Below are positions 33,337 to 41,444 of a stretch of 64,000 nucleotides of DNA, in pieces. Position numbers and translations under genes: made by a program. Source of the DNA: Nonomuraea sp. SBT364. GTDB lineage: Bacteria; Actinomycetota; Actinomycetes; Streptosporangiales; Streptosporangiaceae. The notes below the pieces were generated by a model. It was not told the origin of the DNA. It did no database searches and saw only the letters and a program-made list of their open reading frames with translations. Location: NCBI RefSeq assembly GCF_001083785.1, contig NZ_LAVL01000016.1, forward strand, positions 35,219-99,218, read 5' to 3'. Each line of letters begins with the position of its first letter. Positions within the stretch are counted from its first letter, which is position 1.

Positions 33337-34698
33337 ATGATCAACAGGAAGCGGGTCGGCGCGGCGCTGCTGTGCGGGCTGCTGGCGGGCACCGCCCTCA
33401 CCGCGTGCGGCGGCGGATCCGGGACCGGCGACCCCGCGAACGGCCAGGTCACGCTCGACTACTGGCTGTGGGACGACAACCAGCAGGCCTCCTACCAGGC
33501 CTGCGCCGACGCCTTCCACCGAGCGAACCCGAACATCACCGTCAAGATCACCCAGACGGCCTGGGCCCAGTACTGGCAGAACCTGACCACGCAGCTGGCC
33601 GCCGGGGAGGCCCCTGACGTGTGGACCAACCAGGTGTCGTACTACCCGCAGTTCGTGGCCAGCCAGCAGATCCTCGACATCCAGCCGTACGTCGACGCCG
33701 ACAAGGTCGACCTGAGCCAGTACCAGGACGGGCTGGCGGACCTGTGGACCAAGGACGGCCGCCGGTACGGGCTGCCCAAGGACTGGGACACCGAGGCGGT
33801 CGTCTACAACAGCGAGATGCTCGACAAGGCCGGCGTCAAGCCCGCAGACCTGGCCGACCTCACCTGGAACCCCGCCGACGGCGGCAGCTTCGAGCAGGTC
33901 ATCGCCAAGCTCACCGTCGACGACAAGGGCCGCGACGGCCTCGACCCGGACTTCGACAAGGACAACGTCGCCGTCTACGGATACCAGCCGGAGTGGAACG
34001 ACGGCTCCCAGGGCCAGAACGGCTGGGGCGAACTGGCCGCCGCCAACGGCTTCACCTACCTGGACAAGAACCCGTGGGGCACCCGGTACAAGTACGACGA
34101 CCCCAAGCTGATCGAGACCATCACCTGGTACAAGGCGCTGACCGACAAGGGGTACGCGCCCCGCTTCGACAAGCAGTCGACGCTCGGCATCGACGCGGTG
34201 ATGAACTCCGGCAAGGCCGCGCTGACGATCGCCGGCTCCTGGACCATCAACACCTACCTGGGCGACGGCGCCAAGCAGAAGTTCGCGCTCGCGCCGCTGC
34301 CCGTCGGCCCGGCCGGAACCCGCAAGAGCGCCATCAACGGCCTGTCGGACGCGATCTGGGCGGGCACCGAGAACAAGGACGCCGCGTGGAAGTGGGTCAA
34401 GTACCTCGGGTCGGCCGACTGCCAGGACCTGGTCGCCGGCAACGCCGTGGTGTTCCCCGCGATCAGGACCTCGGCCGAGAAGGCGCTGGCCGCCCACCAG
34501 GCCAAGGGCCGTGACGTGCAGGTGTACGTCGACTACACCAAGACCCCCGGCGGCACCTTCCTGCTGCCGATCACCGACCACGGCACCGAGATCAGCCAGA
34601 TCGTCCAGGACGCCCTGCAGTCGGTCATCCTCGGCCAGGCCGAGCCCGCCGAGGCGCTGACGAAGGCCAACCAGCAGGTCAACGGCCTGTTCGGCTGA
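33337..34698 (+). CDS. Sugar-binding lipoprotein of ABC transporter
   Basis: A 453-residue extracellular solute-binding protein (family 1). It has a lipoprotein signal with lipobox LTAC, Cys24 being the lipidation site, then the two-lobe fold: VTLDYWLWDDNQQASYQACA, AAGEAPDVWTNQVSYYPQF, KAALTIAGSWTINTYL, NGLSDAIWAGTENKDAAWKW. Many Trp/Tyr residues suit carbohydrate stacking. It delivers substrate to the permeases at 27625-29468. ATG 33337 is chosen because the signal begins there and AGGAAGAGG precedes it. It leads the operon SBP-GH36, with ROK next on the same strand. Confidence 0.93.
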   Translation: MINRKRVGAALLCGLLAGTALTACGGGSGTGDPANGQVTLDYWLWDDNQQASYQACADAFHRANPNITVKITQTAWAQYWQNLTTQLAAGEAPDVWTNQVSYYPQFVASQQILDIQPYVDADKVDLSQYQDGLADLWTKDGRRYGLPKDWDTEAVVYNSEMLDKAGVKPADLADLTWNPADGGSFEQVIAKLTVDDKGRDGLDPDFDKDNVAVYGYQPEWNDGSQGQNGWGELAAANGFTYLDKNPWGTRYKYDDPKLIETITWYKALTDKGYAPRFDKQSTLGIDAVMNSGKAALTIAGSWTINTYLGDGAKQKFALAPLPVGPAGTRKSAINGLSDAIWAGTENKDAAWKWVKYLGSADCQDLVAGNAVVFPAIRTSAEKALAAHQAKGRDVQVYVDYTKTPGGTFLLPITDHGTEISQIVQDALQSVILGQAEPAEALTKANQQVNGLFG

Positions 34699-34752
34699 CC
34701 GTTCCATCCTCTGCCCGTTCGGCGGGAGCCATCGGCCACCCGCCGGACGGTC
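34697..34752 (+). other. Intercistronic stem-loop between binding protein and GH36
   Basis: CGGCGGG (34720-34726) pairs with CCCGCCG (34739-34745) around an inner GCC-ATC-GGC mini-stem; outer GACCGT (34697-34702) pairs with ACGGTC (34747-34752). Hairpins directly after binding-protein genes commonly stabilise the upstream mRNA or attenuate downstream genes, giving excess binding protein. That role here is inference. Confidence 0.5.
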
Positions 34753-34773
34753 ACTGCTGCTCGAAGGAGAACC

Positions 34774-36267
34774 ATGCCCCTGCTCGTCGACCTGGCCGGC
34801 CGTGACTTCGCGGTCGAACTCACCGGTTCCGAGCCCCCCGAGCCCGTCCCCGGCGGTCTGGTCCTGCCCCCGGGCCGGGTCGCGATCCTGCACGGCCTCG
34901 GCGACGCCCTGTTCTACCGGCACGGCCAGAACTCCTGGAGCCCGTGCGGCTGGCGCCGCCGCAGCGAGCCCCCGCTGCGGATCGCCAACCCCCGGCGCCG
35001 CCTGACCGCCGACGACACCGTCTGGGACGACCCGGCCCGCCACCACTCCTCCGCCGTGGCCGCGCTGCAGGGCGCCGACGGCCGGGTGCTGCTGCTGGGC
35101 TCCCTCGGGCTGGGCACCCCCCGGCTGGCCGCCGACCACGACACCCTCGCCGGCTGGTGCGAGGACGACGGAGCTCCCTGGTTCGTCGCCTACGGTTCCG
35201 AGCAGGAGGTCTTCGCGCGCTACACCGAGCAGCTCGCCGAGCGGCTGGGCAGCAGCGACCGGCTCGCCGGCAACGTGTGGTGCACCTGGTACGCCTACTA
35301 CGAGGGCATCACCGAGCAGATGCTGAACAAGGACATCGCCGCGCTGGCCGGGCTGCGGTTCGACGTCGTCCAGGTCGACGACGGCTGGCAGCGGGCCGTG
35401 GGCGACTGGCAGCCCAACGACAAGTTCCCCTCCGGTATGCGGGCCCTGACCGACCGGATCACCGCCGGCGGGATGAGCGCCGGCCTCTGGCTCGCGCCGT
35501 TCATCGTGCTGCCCACCTCGGCGACGGCCCGCGAACACCCCGAGTTCCTGCTGCGCGACGCCGCCGGCGAACCGGTCGTCGCCGGCCACAACTGGGGCAC
35601 CGGATACTGGGCCCTGGACCTCACCCACCCCGGTGTCCGGGAACACCTCACCCAAATGATCCACCGCGTGGTCCACGAATGGGGCTTCACCTATCTCAAG
35701 CTCGACTTCATCAACGCCGGTGCCGTCCCCGGCGTCCGGCACTCCGGCGCGCCCCGCGAACGGGCCTATCGCGACGCGCTCGACCTGATCCGGCGCGTCG
35801 CGGGCCCGGAGGTCTACCTGCTCGGCAGCGGCGCCCTGCTGCTGCCCTCGCTCGGGCTCGTCGACGGGCTGCGCAGCGGCCCCGACGTCGCCCCGCTGTG
35901 GACCAACTACGCCACCGACGACCCCTCCGACGCGATGGCCTACAACGCCCTGGTGAACACGCTGCACCGGCTGTGGCAGTCGCCTCTCGCCCAGGTCGAC
36001 CCCGACATCGTCTACTTCCGCAGCCGCCTCAACCTGCTCACCGAGACCCAGATGAGCTGGCTGCGGGACCTGGCCGCGATCTGCGGGTTCAAGGCCGTCT
36101 CCGACCCGCCGTCCTGGCTCAGCGCCGACGAGCTCGAGCGCATGGCCGTCTACCTCGCGGAACGGCCCGAGATCGTCCGGAACGGCCGGTACAGCTTCGC
36201 CCTCGACGGCCGCACCGTCGACTTCAGCGCGGCGCTGAACCCCGGGCAGCAGTATCCGATCTCGTGA
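34774..36267 (+). CDS. GH36-family alpha-galactosidase-like glycoside hydrolase
   Basis: A 497-residue cytoplasmic enzyme (no signal peptide) with a small N-terminal beta domain (~1-160) and a TIM barrel. VWCTWYAYYEGITEQ and QVDDGWQRAVGDW are typical of GH36/clan D; the nucleophile is Asp311 in YLKLDFI and the acid/base Asp371 in GLRSGPDVAP. It should release terminal alpha-galactose (or a related alpha-sugar) from imported oligosaccharides. It is shorter than classical ~700-residue GH36 enzymes: the large N-terminal beta-sandwich is reduced. RBS GAAGGAGAA precedes the ATG; the stem-loop upstream separates it from the binding protein. Confidence 0.87.
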   Translation: MPLLVDLAGRDFAVELTGSEPPEPVPGGLVLPPGRVAILHGLGDALFYRHGQNSWSPCGWRRRSEPPLRIANPRRRLTADDTVWDDPARHHSSAVAALQGADGRVLLLGSLGLGTPRLAADHDTLAGWCEDDGAPWFVAYGSEQEVFARYTEQLAERLGSSDRLAGNVWCTWYAYYEGITEQMLNKDIAALAGLRFDVVQVDDGWQRAVGDWQPNDKFPSGMRALTDRITAGGMSAGLWLAPFIVLPTSATAREHPEFLLRDAAGEPVVAGHNWGTGYWALDLTHPGVREHLTQMIHRVVHEWGFTYLKLDFINAGAVPGVRHSGAPRERAYRDALDLIRRVAGPEVYLLGSGALLLPSLGLVDGLRSGPDVAPLWTNYATDDPSDAMAYNALVNTLHRLWQSPLAQVDPDIVYFRSRLNLLTETQMSWLRDLAAICGFKAVSDPPSWLSADELERMAVYLAERPEIVRNGRYSFALDGRTVDFSAALNPGQQYPIS

Positions 36268-36275
36268 GAGGCCGC

Positions 36276-36311
36276 TAGAATTTCGCTTTAACAAAGCATA
36301 ATTGGGGGGTC
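36276..36311 (+). promoter_or_regulatory. ROK gene promoter with inverted-repeat operator
   Basis: An AT-rich island. TAGAAT (36276-36281) is a good -10. GCTTT (36285-36289) and AAAGC (36293-36297) form an inverted repeat around AAC just downstream, where a bound repressor would block transcription. TTGGGGGG before the ATG at 36312 is the ribosome site. Autoregulation by the ROK protein is inferred. Confidence 0.55.
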
Positions 36312-37466
36312 ATGGTGGCCGACGGGGCCGGAGCCGACGTCAGCAAGCTCCGCGAGCTCAACTCGCTCAGCATCGTCCGGGCGATGCGGGGGCAGCCGCC
36401 TGCCACCGTCACCGAGCTCGCCGCCCGCACCGGCCTGTCCCGGCCAGGGACCGACGTCGTGGTCCGGGGCCTGGTCACCGACGGGTGGGTGAAGATCGTC
36501 GAGCCCGACGGCAGCACCGTCGGCCGTCCGGCCCGCCGCTACCGCTTCAACGCCGGCGCCGGTCACGTGCTCGGCGTCGACGTCGGCGGCCACAAGATAC
36601 TGGTCCTGCTCGCCGACCTCGACGGACGGGTGCTGCGCCGGCACCTGCTGCCGGTCGAGCCCGACGCGGACCCGGCCGCGCGGCTCGAAGCCGTCGACAC
36701 CGCCATCTCCCAGTGCCTGACGGCCGCCGGCATGCGGCCCGGCCAGATCTGGGCGGTGACCGTCGGGGTGACCGGCCCCGTCGACGCGACCGGCCGCACC
36801 ACGCTGTTCACCCCGCTGCCGGGCTGGGCGAGCGTCTCTCCCGCCGAGCACCTCGCCGGCCGGTTCGCCTGCCCGATCCTGGTCGAGAACGACTGCAAGC
36901 TCGCCGCCGTCGCCGAACGCTGGCAGGGCGCCGCGCAGGACGCCGACGACATCGTCTACCTGCTGGCCGGCATGCGCACCGGAGCCGGCCTCATCCTCGA
37001 CGGCACGCTGCGGCGCGGCTACGGGGGAGCGGCCGGCGAGATCGGCGCGCTCAAGGCGGTCCGCTGGCTCTCCGCCCCCTCCCACATCGAGAACTGCCCC
37101 GGCGTGCCGGCCGACATCCACCCCAACGACAAGGCCGCCTGGGTCTTCGAACGCGCCCGCGAAGGCGACCGCGACGCCAGGACCGCCCTGCGCCGCTACG
37201 TCAAGGACCTGGCCGTCGGGGCCGCGGCCCTGGTGCTGGCCCTCGACCCGCAGGTCGTCATCCTCGGCGGCGGTTACTCCCGCTCCGCCGACCTGCTCAT
37301 CGACCCCCTGGAGCGGGAGTTGCGCCGCCTCTGCCTGCGCGTCCCCGAGATCAGGGCCTCCGACCTCGGCGCCGACAGCGTCGCCCTGGGCGCGCTGCGC
37401 GTCGCGCTGGACCGGGTCGACGCGCGACTGTTCGCCGACGGGATGCCGGCGCCCCTAAACTCGTGA
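36312..37466 (+). CDS. ROK-family transcriptional repressor
   Basis: A 384-residue protein. An N-terminal winged helix (residues ~12-75: LRELNSLSIVRAMRGQPPAT, VTELAARTGLSRPGTDVVVR) precedes the sugar-kinase-like ROK domain: VLGVDVGGHKILVLLADLDG (ATP-fold start), VGVTGPVDATG, ILVENDCKLAAVAE and GGAAGEIGALK. The zinc-binding CxCGxxGC cluster is missing: after the GEIGALK helix the sequence has only APSHIENCPGV, so this is a non-kinase, sugar-sensing regulator. It probably represses the sugar promoters at 27540 and 33236 and its own, releasing on binding the imported sugar or galactose. Confidence 0.9.
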   Translation: MVADGAGADVSKLRELNSLSIVRAMRGQPPATVTELAARTGLSRPGTDVVVRGLVTDGWVKIVEPDGSTVGRPARRYRFNAGAGHVLGVDVGGHKILVLLADLDGRVLRRHLLPVEPDADPAARLEAVDTAISQCLTAAGMRPGQIWAVTVGVTGPVDATGRTTLFTPLPGWASVSPAEHLAGRFACPILVENDCKLAAVAERWQGAAQDADDIVYLLAGMRTGAGLILDGTLRRGYGGAAGEIGALKAVRWLSAPSHIENCPGVPADIHPNDKAAWVFERAREGDRDARTALRRYVKDLAVGAAALVLALDPQVVILGGGYSRSADLLIDPLERELRRLCLRVPEIRASDLGADSVALGALRVALDRVDARLFADGMPAPLNS

Positions 37467-37467
37467 G

Positions 37468-38346
37468 GTGATCGATTCGGCCGACTTCGACGTGGCGGCC
37501 TATGCCGGCTTCGACACCTCCGCCTACGTGCGGCACACGTACAACAGCTGGGACGACGCCGGCTGGCGGTCACTGCTCGTGCAGGGCTTCCGGCACGCGC
37601 CCGAGGCCGAGGACCTCGCGCTCCCCGCGGTGTCCGACCTGCACCTCGTGCTCTGCACGGCCGGGAACGCCGACATGCGGACCCACGCGGGCGGGAGACC
37701 CGTCCGGCGCCGCTGGGCGCCGGGCCACCTGGAGCTCATGGTCCCCGGGCGCGCCACCTCGCTCAGCTACCGGGCGGCGTCCGGGTTGAGCACCGTTCAG
37801 GTGCACATCCCGGCGCCGGCCGTCCGGCGGGCCGCCGGAGCGCTGGACGGGCCTGAGCCCGACTTCGAAGCCCTGTCCGCCGGCCTGCGGGCCGGAGACC
37901 CGGTGGTGGAGCAGGTCCTGCGCGCACTGCCGGGCGCCGGCGCCGCCGGTGACCTGTACGCGGAGTCCGCCGCGGCGTTCCTCGCGACGCACCTGCTGGC
38001 CCGGGGCCGGGACGAGCGCCTGCCCGGCCCCGAGCACGCCGCCGTCCGCGCGGGCATCGCCGTCATGCGGGAGCGCCTGGCGGAGCCTCTGACCCTGGCC
38101 GTCATCGCCGCCGAGGTCCACCTGAGCGTGTACCACTTCGTCCGCGTCTTCCGGGACGCCACCGGGGAGACCCCGCACCGCTACCTCACCCGGCTGCGCA
38201 TCGAGCGGGCGCGGCGGCTCCTGTCGACCACCTCCCTCAGCGTCGAGCGGATCGCCCGGCGGTGCGGGTTCGCCGGCCCGGGCGCGCTGTCGTCGGCCTT
38301 CCTGCGCCAGACCGGCGTCCGGCCCTCGGCCTACCGCAAGAACTGA
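37468..38346 (+). CDS. AraC-family regulator
   Basis: A 292-residue protein with an N-terminal cupin-like domain (~50-110: DLHLVLCTAGNADMRTH; HLELMVPGRATSLSYRA) and a C-terminal AraC double helix-turn-helix (~195-290: AVIAAEVHLSVYHFVRVFRD, TPHRYLTRLRIERARRLLST, IARRCGFAGPGALSSAFLRQ, TGVRPSAYRK). GTG start one base after the ROK stop (TGAGGTG), so the two are co-transcribed and probably coupled. It may be an activator that complements ROK repression, or may control another gene; its ligand is unknown. Confidence 0.9.
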   Translation: MIDSADFDVAAYAGFDTSAYVRHTYNSWDDAGWRSLLVQGFRHAPEAEDLALPAVSDLHLVLCTAGNADMRTHAGGRPVRRRWAPGHLELMVPGRATSLSYRAASGLSTVQVHIPAPAVRRAAGALDGPEPDFEALSAGLRAGDPVVEQVLRALPGAGAAGDLYAESAAAFLATHLLARGRDERLPGPEHAAVRAGIAVMRERLAEPLTLAVIAAEVHLSVYHFVRVFRDATGETPHRYLTRLRIERARRLLSTTSLSVERIARRCGFAGPGALSSAFLRQTGVRPSAYRKN

Positions 38347-38405
38347 TCGATCCTCGGCAATCGCGCGCATGTCCCCGGACGGCGGCGGTGCCTACGGTCG
38401 GGGAC

Positions 38406-38831
38406 ATGCCGTACTCCTACCGCGTGACCGCGCGTTCCCAGGCCGCTCCCGGCGCCGTCTACGCGGCGCTCGTCCGGGCGGCCACCTGGCCGTCGTGGTC
38501 CCCCATCGACTCCGCCGACGTCGACGGCGACCCCGAGGTGCAGCGGATCGGCGACACCAGGATCTTCCGCACCGGCCGGAGCGTCTCCCGGGAGCGGATC
38601 GTCGACCTGGTCACCGATCGGCGGTTCGTCTACGACAACGAGGGCGGGCCCTTCCGGTCCTACCGAGGGACCGTCGATCTCGCCCCGGCGCCCGCCGGGG
38701 GCACCGACATCACCTGGTCCGCCGTCTTCGACCCCCGGCTGCCGCTCTCGGGCGGTTTCTGGCGGTGGTACCTGACCCGCTTCATGCGGCGGATGGCCGA
38801 CGGTCTCGCCGAGTACGCGCACCGAGGATGA
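38406..38831 (+). CDS. SRPBCC-family protein (polyketide cyclase/START-like)
   Basis: A 141-residue single-domain protein of the helix-grip fold: YSYRVTARSQAAPGAVYAALV, then WPSWSPIDSADVDGDPEV, IGDTRIFRTGRSVSRERI, FVYDNEGGPFRSYRGTVDLA and a long C-terminal helix FWRWYLTRFMRRMADGLAEY. Such proteins bind hydrophobic ligands; a few cyclise polyketides, most have no known role. ATG at 38406 follows GGGGAC. It stands alone between the AraC gene and the convergent monooxygenase gene. Confidence 0.85.
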   Translation: MPYSYRVTARSQAAPGAVYAALVRAATWPSWSPIDSADVDGDPEVQRIGDTRIFRTGRSVSRERIVDLVTDRRFVYDNEGGPFRSYRGTVDLAPAPAGGTDITWSAVFDPRLPLSGGFWRWYLTRFMRRMADGLAEYAHRG

Positions 38832-38915
38832 ACTGCGCACGAACGTCTCGGCGGAACTCCCGCGCGTCATGCACGGAGCGGCGGAACGGGACAGAGCCGG
38901 ACGGCGGGTGAGTCC

Positions 38916-40220
38916 TCAGGCGCGGGCGCGCGCCTCCCGGCCCGCGTCGCCGGTCGGGCCGAGGACGTCGGCGCGATCCAGCGGGATCGGCGTGAACATC
39001 GGCGGCTCCTCCTCCGGCGTCAGCGCCGTGGGCCCGTAGATCCAGTCGGTGAAGGAGTAGTCGCGGATGTCGCGGGCCCGCAGGAGCGCGTTGCGCCGGA
39101 GGCGGGCGTCGCCGTCCAGATGCCACAGTTCGCCCCACGCGCGGGCCGTCGTCACGACGCGCCGGCAGTGCTCGGACCGGACGGCCTCGTAAGCGGCGAG
39201 GGCGCCCCGCCAGTCGATCGAGCCGTCGCCGGCGCGGCGCGCGGCGACGTGCCTGGCCAGCACCCAGCCGTCCTCGATGGCCATGACCGCGCCCTGCGCC
39301 AGATACTGCAGCGGCGGGTGGGCGGCGTCGCCCAGCAGCGCGACGCACCCGTCGACCCACGTCATGATGGGGTCGCGGTCGTACATCCGCCACCAGCGGT
39401 CACGCCACATCAGCGGGATGCCGGCCCGGACGTCCCGGCAGGTCCCGGCGAAGGCGTCGTCGAGCTCGTCGGGCGTGCCCCAGTCCTGTTCGCCCGCCAG
39501 AGCCTTCGGCGAGCGGAAGACCGCCACCTGGTTGAGCATCTCGCCGCCGCGCAGCCCATAGCGGACGAAGTGGCAGTGCGGGCCGACGTGCACCGAGACC
39601 TCGCCGAGGTCGACGTCCCGCCCGGCGCGTTCGACGGGGATGGCGGCACGGTAGGCGACGTAGGCCGAGCTGACCGGCTCGTCGCCGGACAGGAGCCCGC
39701 GTGCCACCGAGTGCAGGCCGTCGGCGGCGATGACGATCCGGGCCTCGTCGGCGCGGCCGTCCGCGAGCAGCACCCGGGCGCCGGAGGCGGTGTTCTCGTA
39801 GCCGCTGACCCGGGCGCCGGTGATCAGGTCGACTCCCGCGCCCCGGCAGGCGCGCAGGAAGATGCCGTGCAGGTCGGTGCGGTGCATGACCATGTACGGG
39901 AAGCCGTACTCGCGTTCCAGGTCGGCCAGGTCCAGGCGGGTCAGTTCGCGCCCGTCGACGGCGTCGCGCATCACCATGCTCCCGGGCAGCACGCCGAGAC
40001 TCCTGGCCTCGTCGAGCAGCCCGTACTCGTGCAGGATCCGGGTGCAGTTGGGCGCGATCTGGAGACCGGCGCCGACCTCGCCGAACTCGCGGGCCGCCTC
40101 CAGCACGCGCACCCGCACGCCCTCGCGCGCGAGCGCGAAGGCGGCGCTCAGGCCGCCGATGCCGCCTCCGGCGATCAGGACGTCCACCGGCCTCGCCGGC
40201 GGGCCGGCGGCGACCCTCAT
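38916..40220 (-). CDS. FAD-dependent monooxygenase, probable 3-hydroxybenzoate 6-hydroxylase or salicylate hydroxylase type
   Basis: A 434-residue group A flavoprotein hydroxylase: VDVLIAGGGIGGLSAAFALA, then GAGLQIAPNCTRILHEYGLL typical of salicylate/3-hydroxybenzoate hydroxylases, the DG motif IVIAADGLHSVARGLL and VALLGDAAHPPLQYLAQGAV. In the gentisate route this enzyme would turn 3-hydroxybenzoate (or salicylate) into gentisate, the substrate of the dioxygenase whose stop overlaps its start as ATGA (40217-40220). Motifs do not settle the exact substrate. The C-terminal extension (RDIRDYSFTDWIYGP...) is shared by the 3-hydroxybenzoate 6-hydroxylase group. Confidence 0.85.
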   Translation of the reverse strand: MRVAAGPPARPVDVLIAGGGIGGLSAAFALAREGVRVRVLEAAREFGEVGAGLQIAPNCTRILHEYGLLDEARSLGVLPGSMVMRDAVDGRELTRLDLADLEREYGFPYMVMHRTDLHGIFLRACRGAGVDLITGARVSGYENTASGARVLLADGRADEARIVIAADGLHSVARGLLSGDEPVSSAYVAYRAAIPVERAGRDVDLGEVSVHVGPHCHFVRYGLRGGEMLNQVAVFRSPKALAGEQDWGTPDELDDAFAGTCRDVRAGIPLMWRDRWWRMYDRDPIMTWVDGCVALLGDAAHPPLQYLAQGAVMAIEDGWVLARHVAARRAGDGSIDWRGALAAYEAVRSEHCRRVVTTARAWGELWHLDGDARLRRNALLRARDIRDYSFTDWIYGPTALTPEEEPPMFTPIPLDRADVLGPTGDAGREARARA

Positions 40221-41371
40221 CGGGCGCCCCCTTCGACGTGAGTGCGGTTGAGCCGGAGGGCCTCGAAGACCGGGGCGTCGCTGAACCGGAACAGGTCCAG
40301 CGCGCCGGAGCCGGAGTCGGTGGAGCCGGCCTCGGACCGGGCGGAGAAGGGCTCCCAGGAAGGGACGACGAACAGGTCGCCTCGGCTGACCGACCAGGAC
40401 CTGGCGCCGACGGTGACCGTGCCGGAGCCGTCGAAGACCTGGTAGACCGACGATCCGGTCTCGCGTACCGGGGTGGTCTCGGCGCCGCGGACGACGCGGT
40501 GGGTCTCGACCCGGATCGTGGGCAGGACGTCGCCCCCGGTGGCCGGATCCGTGTACCGTACGGCGGCGTGGCCGGGCTCGACGGTGCCGCCGAAGCCCTC
40601 GGCCTCCAGGGAGAGCTGGTCGGCCAGGGCGCGATCGGTGAACTCCCACTTGTAGGACAGCAGCGGGGTGCCCGGGCCGAGTTCGCCGACGGACAGCGGG
40701 CGCAGCCCGGGGTGGGCCCACAACCGCTCGGACCGGGACCGCTCGGGCGTGATCCGCTCGGCGTCGCCGATCGCGTCGCGGCCGGGCTCGAAGAACTGCG
40801 ATTCGGTTACGTACTGGAACGGGATGTCGAGGCCGTCGATCCAGGCCATCGGCCGGTCGGTCGCGTTGTGGTGGGCGTGCCAGTTCCAGCCGGCCTGCGG
40901 CAGGAAGTCGCCGCGGCGCATCGGCACGGCGTCGCCGTTCACGACCGTCCACACGCCCTCGCCCTCGACGACGAAGCGGAAGGCGTGCTGGGTGTGGCGG
41001 TGCTCGGGGGCGTCCTCGCCGGGCATCAGGTACTGGATCGCGGCCCACAGCGTCGGGGTCGCGAAGGGGCGGCCGCCCAGGCCCGGGTTCGCCAGCGCGA
41101 TCGCCCGCCGTTCGCCGCCTCGGCCGACCGGGACGAGGGCGCCGGCCCGCTCGGCGAGCCCGCGCAGGTTCGCCCAGCGCCACAGGTGCGGCACCGCCCG
41201 GGACCGGGGATGCGCCGGCATCAGGTCGCCGATCTCCGTCCACAGCGGCACCAGCAGCTCCTGCTCGAAACCTCGGTAGAGGTCTTCGAGCGCGGGGGTG
41301 ACGTCGGGCTGGCCCGGCGCGTCGGCCGCGTGGAGCCGCACCGGGGAGTCTTGGGTGCTCATGCGGCCCAT
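40217..41371 (-). CDS. Gentisate 1,2-dioxygenase (bicupin)
   Basis: A 384-residue ring-cleaving dioxygenase. The N-terminal cupin carries the iron ligands in PEHRHTQHAFRFVVEGEGVW and GWNWHAHHN; the second cupin (~290-370, SSVYQVFDGSGTVTVGARSW, DLFVVPSWEPFSA) lacks the metal site, as usual. It opens gentisate to maleylpyruvate. ATG at 41371 is preferred to 41362 because AGGAG lies at proper spacing. Genes for maleylpyruvate isomerase are not seen here; a FAH-family hydrolase 3 kb away could serve the last step. A direct-repeat operator candidate lies just upstream. Confidence 0.92.
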   Translation of the reverse strand: MGRMSTQDSPVRLHAADAPGQPDVTPALEDLYRGFEQELLVPLWTEIGDLMPAHPRSRAVPHLWRWANLRGLAERAGALVPVGRGGERRAIALANPGLGGRPFATPTLWAAIQYLMPGEDAPEHRHTQHAFRFVVEGEGVWTVVNGDAVPMRRGDFLPQAGWNWHAHHNATDRPMAWIDGLDIPFQYVTESQFFEPGRDAIGDAERITPERSRSERLWAHPGLRPLSVGELGPGTPLLSYKWEFTDRALADQLSLEAEGFGGTVEPGHAAVRYTDPATGGDVLPTIRVETHRVVRGAETTPVRETGSSVYQVFDGSGTVTVGARSWSVSRGDLFVVPSWEPFSARSEAGSTDSGSGALDLFRFSDAPVFEALRLNRTHVEGGAR

Positions 41372-41386
41372 GCTGCTCCTGGCGCA

Positions 41387-41419
41387 CTCTGCAGAACAGC
41401 CAATTCTGCTCTGCGGAAC
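41387..41419. promoter_or_regulatory. Direct-repeat operator upstream of gentisate operon
   Basis: CTCTGCAGAAC (41387-41397) and CTCTGCGGAAC (41409-41419) are repeated with a 22-bp period, two helical turns; in addition GCAGAA and TTCTGC (41391-41396, 41404-41409) form an inverted repeat. The site is 16-48 bases before the dioxygenase start, between it and the TetR gene. It would suit a dimeric regulator. Confidence 0.5.
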
Positions 41420-41444
41420 CCGCGCCCGGTTCGGCCCGGCGTGG

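Noticed and set aside
33223..36294. Very long open frame (over 1000 codons) on the minus strand opposite the binding-protein and GH36 genes
   Set aside because: It lies antisense to two clearly real genes, is Val/Gly/Gln/Asp repetitive and has no domain; an artefact of GC3 bias.
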